Shown: positions 58,275-64,000 of the stretch, one piece after another | Layout of the letters: every line of letters starts with the position of its first letter | Numbering within the stretch: the stretch's first letter is position 1 | Source: Sparassis latifolia | Taxonomy: Eukaryota; Basidiomycota; Agaricomycetes; Polyporales; Sparassidaceae | Length of the DNA: 64,000 bases | Direction of reading: 5' to 3' | Assembly: GCA_018466975.1 (NCBI GenBank) | Contig: CM031556.1 | Location: 4,216,001 to 4,280,000 of the forward strand | Position numbers and translations under genes: made by a program | The notes under the pieces: generated by a model | Told to the model about the DNA's origin: nothing | Seen by the model: the letters and a program-made list of their open reading frames with translations, nothing else | The model's database searches: none

Positions 58275-60560
58275 AATATATGTTTTCTGCAGCACTTGTG
58301 TTCGGGGAAAACACCAGTGAAATCATCAGCATCCAGGATCATTTAATCAAGGAGTGCGTGTTTGCTACCAGGTGCAGGACCGTCCTTGAAGACCTGAGTG
58401 AGATACATGTGGTCACTGGGACCGAGATGGCAACTGGTTTCCTTTGCGATGGTGAGCTGATCACCCTGTGACCGTCTTGATGTGAACATCGAGAGCAATG
58501 GCATTGTTGATGGTCAGCTTGGTGTCATCACTGGGAGGGTTGAAGATGGAGAGCAGACCAATAAGCTCGAAGGCATTACCTTCACCCTTGAGATTTTTGC
58601 CGTCCAACTCCTCATATGCGACAGCCAAGGTATGGAGACCACGACTCACCAACTCCTTGATGTTGGCCTTGAGCCTGGACTTAATCTCCTTAGTCTTGTT
58701 GTGCATGCAAAGTCAATGATAATACCAGTTATACTCTTGGTGACACACCTGAGCTTGTTCGATGACTCCTCACGGTATATGATCTCAGTACGTTTGTTGA
58801 CGGGATTGAAAGGCTTGCAGTTGAGGAGCTTGATACCAGTGCGAGTGTGAGATGGATCACCAATGGTGAAGATGATGCAAGTGTCAATGGTGTTCTGGTT
58901 CTCCATGCGTGATGCATACTATGACAGTAAAGTGACGTCCTCAGCAGAGAAAGAACTATACATATGAATGGTCTCACAATCAATGGTCAGCTTGTTGGTG
59001 GTGAGGGTACCTGTCTTGTCGGAGCACAAGATGGTGACAGCAGCAAGCTCTTCAATCACAGTGATACAGGTAATGATGGCCTTGTACTTTGCAAGCTGCT
59101 GAGTGCCAACAGAAGGGTGATAGACAACACTGTAGGCATTGCAATTGAAATTCCACAGATCAAGAGCACCAATATATTGTTGAGACCATGACAGTACTGG
59201 AAACAGAAGCCAGCATATAAGCAGAAAATCTCGGTGAGTATAAAAATGCCAATAACGACAAGACAGAATGATCTGATCTGGGCAAGAATCTTCTGCAAGT
59301 ATCCGATAGTGTCATCCTGGCCAATGAGCAACACCGTGTGATTGAAGATGACTCACCGGTGAGAGTGGCTTGATCAATGGAGACATTGATGGCCTCCATC
59401 AGATGACAATTCGTCGGTACAATGTCACCAAGCTTAAACAAAACCATGTAGAGTGCTGTACACTTCAATCGCTATGCCATTGAGGGCAGACATCCTGGAA
59501 GCAGAACACACAGATACTACTTGCAAGCAGACGTTAAATACTCAATGATGTCCGATCCCCGCTCGCAAGATCTTGCTGAGTCGATAACATCTTGACGCTG
59601 CATCCTCGCTCATCACAGGTCCAAATATTTCTCTGAGAAACATTTGCGCCTGTGACAGCAGCAGTTTCATAACCTTACCGGCTTGGCAGAATATTTCGCC
59701 TGAGATTGACAGCCATTCCACGCCTATTGCAATGCTGCATCATCTAAAGGGTAGATCAAAAAAAGGAGGATAGGCGGGGCGCCAGGTACAGTGTCATACT
59801 TTGCATCTCGATTGTCTGCATCCACTCACAATGGTGCTCGAGAACCTTCATGTGCTCACGATATTCGCTAGTGTCCACATGCGAGGAATGGCACAAGCAG
59901 AGGTTGTGTCCTGCAGAGGCTGAGGGGAGATTCAGTAGGCCCACTTCCTGGGTGGAGGTGAGCGTTACGTAGCATCGAGGCAAGGTGAGGGGTTGCTGTG
60001 CACCATGACAGGAATGCGTCATCCTGTGAGGATACGCAATGCTGCATCGAGGTATGCAGCGACGCAACCGCAGTGGAGGTGTACATACGGAAATGCTGCG
60101 TGTTCGATGCTAGTCATATTCCTGGCTGCCCGGGGCAGTCATCTTGCAATCTTCTCAGGTTTCTGGTGGTTTCTCAGTCAGAAGGTGCAGAAATGATGAA
60201 CGTACCTTATCGACAGGCGTGATGCCTGTCTGTGATGCACCTCATTCATCACATTATCACCCGGAATGAGCCCAGCGGACTCGATCTCCTGCCAGGTACC
60301 ATCCTGCTTGACCTTCACCTTGAGGGTGAGAGAATCTATGAGAGCCTTCACGGCATTACTGGCATTATGCTCCTCATAAAAACTGATGGCTGAGTTGACC
60401 AAAAGCAACAGGACGATATCGACGAAATCTAGCCAGTCGGAAATGAGTGCAAGTCCTCGGCCCATAATTGGATCTGAAGACAACGGTCAGGAAGAGATGA
60501 ATGGAGAGAACGCAACTAGGAATCTGTACCATGGACATGCCTTAGCATCTGCGAAAATGT
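58275..60560 (-). pseudogene. PMA1: Plasma-membrane H+-ATPase (PMA1-type) pseudogene
   Basis: Read on the minus strand, pieces of a fungal P-type proton ATPase occur in correct order. They are SDWLDFVDIVLLLLVNSAIS (60430), KVKQDGTWQEIESAGLIPGD, KLGDIVPTNCHLMEAINVSI, the actuator motif LTGES (near 59356), [20 protein letters not shown], the phosphorylation motif [16 protein letters not shown] (near 59010), KLLNCKPFNPVNKRTEI, then VAYEELDGKN, LLSIFNPPSDD and TGDQLTIAKET. About 740 bp separates the second and third pieces. About 40 codons are missing after TGES, several frames shift, and the C-terminal membrane half is absent. It is a dead fragment of a host housekeeping gene carried in the nested insert. 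Confidence 0.9.
59480..60235. other. Unexplained block inside the ATPase pseudogene
   Basis: This block of roughly 750 bp lies between LIPGD and the following KLGDIVP segment, which are adjacent in intact pumps. It has no ATPase similarity. A GTGATGAATG donor-like word sits at its start on the minus strand, but no convincing acceptor ends it, so it is more likely inserted DNA than an intron. It is rich in GATGC/GCATC words and contains no recognised frame. Confidence 0.45.
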
Positions 60561-60839
60561 CAATACAGAGCGAGTCAATAGAAAAATAGAAAACTAACTC
60601 TTTCATTTGTGCATATTTACTGCTCTTCTGCATTTGGAACTTTGGACAGCTGTCCGAAATTGCTAAGTCCCTCAGCCTCTGTGACAGTACACTCTAGTGA
60701 CCACGGATGGGCACTCGGATGGATAGACAAAGGCAATAAAGGTATGTCCCTCTACTTTTGTGCTATTTTCACTAACTACAATGCCGACCGAGTGTGCTTA
60801 TTGAGTATGCTCAGTCGTCATTCCACCAGGATCCCGAGC

Positions 60840-61432
60840 TGCATGCACCACGAGGTGCCAACTCCCTCTCCACCATCTCGCATCCCCCTGGGCCCTACCA
60901 TCCACCTCGCCCATCGAAGAGGGTGCAAAAAGAGGTCGACATGCGCCACATCATCACGACGTGACACGCGGGTGTCGTGCTCACTCGAGCATGGTGCCTG
61001 GCTTCCCCAATTCTGTTGCCACCATCTCGTGTCCCCCCGGGCCCCACCATCCACCTTGCCCACCTAAGAGGGCGTGAAGGGAGGAGGATGTGTGCCACAT
61101 CATCACGACGTGGCATGCGGGCGTCGTGCTCACTCGAGCATGACACCTGGTTTTCCTGACTCCCCTGCTGCTGTCTCGCATCCCCTCAGGTCCTACCATC
61201 CACCTCGCCCACCCAAGAGGGCAAGAAGGGAGAAGGATGCATGCCATGTCATTACGACGTGGCATGCAGGCATCGTGCTCACTTGAGCACAGTGCCTGGT
61301 TTCCCCAACTCCTCTGCTGCCGTCTCGTGTCCCCTCGGGCCCTACCATCCACCTCACCCACCCAAGAGGGTGCGAAGGGAGGATGATGCATGCCACATCA
61401 TTACGACATGACACGTGTGTTGGAGAAGATCC
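60840..61432. repeat. 149-bp tandem repeat, about four copies
   Basis: The word ACCATCCACCT recurs at 60898, 61046, 61195 and 61344, spacings of 148-149 bp. Each unit also contains CATCACGACGTG or CATTACGACGTG and TCGTGCTCACT. Copies differ at roughly one base in ten. Frames stay open on both strands because of the repeat, but the translations are not protein-like. Beyond it, a diverged direct repeat links about 60710-60800 with 61755-61850. Confidence 0.85.
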
Positions 61433-62006
61433 TCCGCAGTGTCGCGCACCTGCTCGTGCAGTTCTCACCCAACGGCGGCCTCACATTCCCCCATACATTT
61501 TACCCCCCACCTTCCGAACCTAACAAATGATGCCCCATCTGCCGAAGGCTCGTTCATCCTCTCGGAGCACATCGGCCAGCCCCTGCATGCCCTGCATGCC
61601 ACCGTCTTGCATTTCATGGAGAAGATCCTCTGCAGCGTCATGTGCACACTCGTGCAGCTCTCACCTGATCGCCCATTCGAGCGCTTGAGTTGGATGGTCG
61701 TGAATGATCGAAACTCATTTTGGCATCCAACAGTGAGCATTGACACTGCCACGATGATGGGCAGGCACTTGGAAGGATGGGTGAAGGGCATAACAGGTAT
61801 GCCCTTCTGTTTTTGTGCTACTTTCATTGACTACAATGGCAACTGGGCACACTCAATGTGTGCACACCTGGTGATAACATGTAAGTTTACTAGAGTCTCA
61901 TGCTCCTCCGTGCTGTCTACCTGGTCTGCCATATCCCACTGTCCTCCATGCACATCAGGACACATTTAAGCTCTACGAGTGCCTGTCACATTTTCAGACA
62001 CAAAAG

Positions 62007-62040
62007 GCCTGCCACACCACCACAATGTGGTGTGGCAGGC
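62007..62040. repeat. Perfect 14-bp stem hairpin
   Basis: GCCTGCCACACCAC at 62007-62020 is followed by the 6-base loop CACAAT and the exact reverse complement at 62027-62040. It lies about 340 bp inside the right end of the nested insert. There is no downstream T run typical of a terminator. It may be a remnant TIR pair or a subterminal structure of the element. Confidence 0.75.
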
Positions 62041-62373
62041 ACACTCTTGACAGCTGTCTCTGCACCATGGCGATGACACATTATCTGTCTCATAGCCACT
62101 GTCTCTCACTGTTGCTGGTGCAAGCTGAGATGCTTGTGCCATTGGTATTGTGCTGTGTCTGTTGATTGTAGTGAGGTCAATGTTTATATTTCATAATGTA
62201 CTCATAGAATTAAGTGGATGTCCTGAGATCACCCTTGATACTCTCAGACACTCCAGTAGTTATGTAATTTCCTGTACCAGCCTGAGTTGTCCTCAGGGCA
62301 CCTTGTGCGCTCTGAGGTGCCCTGGGAAAAGTTAAGCTTCCTCACATGCTCTCAGGGAGAAAGTGATTTTCCT

Positions 62374-63339
62374 GATGTTATCACCATTTATGTCGATGAC
62401 ATGCTCATTCTTTCTGACAACCTCACTGCTGTCACCATCCTCAAGGGAGATCTCAAGTCTCACTTCAAGATGACCGACCTTGGCGAAGCACAGTGGCTCC
62501 TCGGCATAGAAATCACTCGTGATCGTCCTCGCTGTGTCCTTGAGCTCTCGCAACACCAGTATGTCGAGAAGTGTCTCGCACAACATGGTATGGCCGATTG
62601 CTGCCCGGTCAGCACACCTATGGCACAGAACCAGAAGCGCGTCAAGCTCTCGGAGGCAGAGATCGACCGAAGTGTCTCGCACAACATGGTATGGCCCTCA
62701 TGTATGCAATGATCAGGACTCGCCCCGACCTTGCATTCACAGTGGGCGCGTTGAGCCAGCATGCTGCAACACCAGGCAAGGAGCACTAGATTGCTCTTAT
62801 GCAAGTCTATCACTACCTGCGTGGGACAGCAGACAAGAAGCTCATCTATTGTGGCACTACCAAGGAGAAGGAACCCCTTCTCGGGTACGTGGATGCAGAT
62901 TGGGCAGCGAACGTCAATGACTGTTGATCGGTCACAGGTTTTGTTTTCCTCATATCGGAAGGGGCTGTTAGCTGGTCTTCAAAGAGGCAGCACTCGACGG
63001 CGTAGTCCAGCACTGAAGCTGAGTATATGGCTGGCACTCATGGTACAAAGGAAGCAGTCTGGCTTCATACTTTCCTCTCAGAGATTGGACAGGTTCAGAA
63101 GGGCCCTACTCCATTGCTCATCGACAATCAGTCCACCATCGTGCTATCCAAAAATGCTGCTTTTCATGAACACACCAAGCACATTGCTATCCGCTACCAC
63201 TTCATCTGCGAGAAGTATGACTCCAGCGAGATCGAACCTGAGTACGTTCCTACCGGAAATCAGGTTGCTGATGTCTTGACGAAGGGGCTTCCTCGTGAGA
63301 AGCATGAGAAGTTTTCAGCGGGAATGGGCTTGGCTTAAG
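62374..63339 (+). pseudogene. copia pol, second part: end of reverse transcriptase and RNase H
   Basis: The frame resumes with TIYVDDMLILSDN, restoring the catalytic YVDD, then LKSHFKMTDLGEAQWLLGIE and CLAQHGMADCCPVSTPM. A 27-bp duplication then disturbs the frame near 62670. Further on come MIRTRPDLAFTVGALSQHAA, the RNase H blocks GYVDADWAAN, SSTEAEYMA and LLIDNQSTIVLSKNAAFHEH, and the end GNQVADVLTKGLPREKHEKF at 63339. Stops occur at 62787-62789 (TAG), 62925-62927 (TGA) and 63003-63005 (TAG). Confidence 0.92.
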
Positions 63340-63383
63340 TATTTTCATTTATATACTCTATTCTCTGTCACCCTGAGTGGGCG

Positions 63384-63712
63384 TGTTGAAGTACATACAT
63401 TGCGACACGGGCAGAGTAGTACGGTATTTATGCCACCACATTACTTACATAATCACGTAGGTAGTACTGGCGGACGTTCGGACGATGCACCTCAGTCACT
63501 CGTTTGCTATTGCACGAGACTGAGGTGAATACTTTCTTTACCTACCTTTTATCTCCTTACTGACCTGTAGTAGCTGCGCTTGGTCCCGCTCTAGGTTAGT
63601 ATTAATATAGTCACTCGTTTGCTATCGCATGAGACTGAGCTGCACTTAGTCCCACTCTAGATCCATCAGACATCCCCTGGACGCCTTCCCCCCTCGCTGC
63701 GTACTCGCGATA
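63384..63712 (+). repeat. 3' LTR of the copia element
   Basis: A 329-bp copy of the 5' LTR, starting TGTTGAAG and ending CGCGATA. It is preceded by the short purine-rich CTGAGTGGGCG, which would serve as the polypurine tract. It is followed by TGAGG, matching the five bases before the 5' LTR. Confidence 0.95.
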
Positions 63713-64000
63713 TGAGGATGAGGCAATAGTGTAAGGAATACAAACACGAAAGCATGGCATAAGTACTTGATTAACAAACCCTAACCCTCTTCGGCTTGCG
63801 AGCTCACTCATCACTCAGAAATAAACTTGCCAAATGTTGGAGCATAGTATTTACTCAGTAGTGCCTTTAAGGCATGTTGTAAAATCTAGTAATTTGGCAC
63901 ATTGATATTTGGCAAAACATAGCTTTTGTGCAAATAATTTCAGACTGATCAGTGTCGGGCGTGCCAGATGCGTCCAGTCACATGAACGAAATTCTCTCGT
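63713..64000. other. Outer tip of the right arm and flank
   Basis: After the target duplication about 110 bp is unique. Then 63826-63947 is the reverse complement of 2608-2735 in the left arm, including the word CCAAATGTTGGAGCATAGTA. Similarity stops at about 63947. No gene is present. Confidence 0.8.

Larger units (their letters stand above)
57922..62384. mobile_element. ~4.4-kb nested insert with short terminal inverted repeats, carrying a captured ATPase fragment
   Basis: The copia frame stops at CATTTAT (57915-57921) and resumes at CATTTAT (62385-62391), a possible 7-bp target duplication. The insert starts TAGGAAAATCAC, and the inverted copy GTGATTTTCCT lies at 62363-62373, 11 bp inside the right limit, so the exact right end is uncertain. 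Both flanks are rich in CTCTGAG/CCTGAGA words, like subterminal repeats of DNA transposons. Inside are a minus-strand H+-ATPase pseudogene, a 149-bp tandem repeat and a perfect hairpin. No transposase is recognisable. It fits a non-autonomous Pack-TYPE element; a Helitron is not supported. Confidence 0.65.
54131..63712 (+). mobile_element. Ty1/copia LTR retrotransposon, inactivated and interrupted
   Basis: The element is bounded by two LTRs of about 330 bp beginning TGTTGAAGTACATAC and ending CTCGCGATA, and by a 5-bp target duplication TGAGG (54126-54130 and 63713-63717). Internal order is primer site, gag with zinc knuckle, protease, integrase, reverse transcriptase, RNase H, which is the copia order. 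Without the 4.4-kb insert at 57922-62384 it would be about 5.1 kb. It carries a frameshift and at least six nonsense codons, so it cannot move on its own. It sits in the right duplication arm; the left arm lacks it. Confidence 0.95.

Noticed and set aside
60840..61432. CRISPR-like array
   Set aside because: Units are 149 bp, diverged along their whole length and not separated by unique spacers. This is tandem satellite-type DNA in a eukaryote.
57922..62384. Helitron capturing the ATPase fragment
   Set aside because: Ends do not show 5' TC and 3' CTRR, and the hairpin at 62007 is over 300 bp from the right end. Short inverted repeats fit a TIR element better.
63777..63792. Telomere-like CCCTAACCCT
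   Set aside because: Only about one and a half TTAGGG-type units, next to a retrotransposon. This is too short to call an interstitial telomere.

Overview
The window looks like nuclear DNA of a filamentous basidiomycete, probably an Agaricomycete (a polypore-like fungus is my guess from the family mix, not a proven placement). The evidence is many spliced genes with 45-60 bp GT-AG introns and CTAAC-like branch sites, expanded local families of F-box proteins, basidiomycete-style GH16 and NmrA proteins, and a Ty1/copia retrotransposon whose primer site matches the anticodon arm of initiator tRNA-Met.

Layout. 1-2.6 kb: AT-rich DNA, then a degenerate G/T-rich repeat. 2.6-8.56 kb: left arm of a large inverted duplication carrying gene A (minus strand). 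8.58-8.82 kb: a small mariner-like MITE next to the arm end. 9.3-10.4 kb: an NmrA-type NAD(P)-binding protein. 10.7-19.9 kb: three tandem F-box genes (minus), with a decayed small-protein gene between the second and third. 20.6-25.3 kb: a Ubp2-type deubiquitinase (minus). 26.6-30.2 kb: a divergent CreB/Ubp9/13-type deubiquitinase (plus). 30.7-32.5 kb: a C2-like plus transmembrane protein (minus). 33.6-35.8 kb: a fourth F-box gene (plus). 37.0-41.2 kb: gene B, an older paralogue of gene A. 42.3-43.6 kb: a GH16 glucanase with an abnormal end. 44.8-46.2 kb: a medium-chain dehydrogenase/reductase. 46.8-47.5 kb: a small protein of the same family as the decayed gene at 17 kb. 47.6-54.1 kb: right arm of the inverted duplication with gene C (plus). 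54.1-63.7 kb: a copia element with intact LTR boundaries and a 5-bp target duplication, inserted in the right arm. It is split inside the reverse transcriptase YVDD motif by a ~4.4 kb insert with short terminal inverted repeats that carries a broken plasma-membrane H+-ATPase gene. 63.83-63.95 kb: the outer tip of the right arm.

The host genes do not form an operon. Two themes stand out. The first is a ubiquitin-related neighbourhood: four F-box paralogues around two unrelated deubiquitinases. The second is a family of very large multi-exon proteins (A, B, C; about 1,290 residues) that I cannot assign to a named family. Its C-terminal segment has a strand-E-Y-K-K pattern resembling PD-(D/E)XK nuclease-like folds; that is inference only. 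A and C also share an internal chimeric exon duplication absent from B. Event order can be read from the sequence: exon duplication, then inverted duplication of the whole locus, then a hAT-like and a copia insertion into the right arm only, then the ATPase-bearing insert into the copia element.

Exon boundaries were placed by eye from splice consensus and frame continuity, so most are good to a few bases. Homology statements come from recognising motifs, not from a database search.
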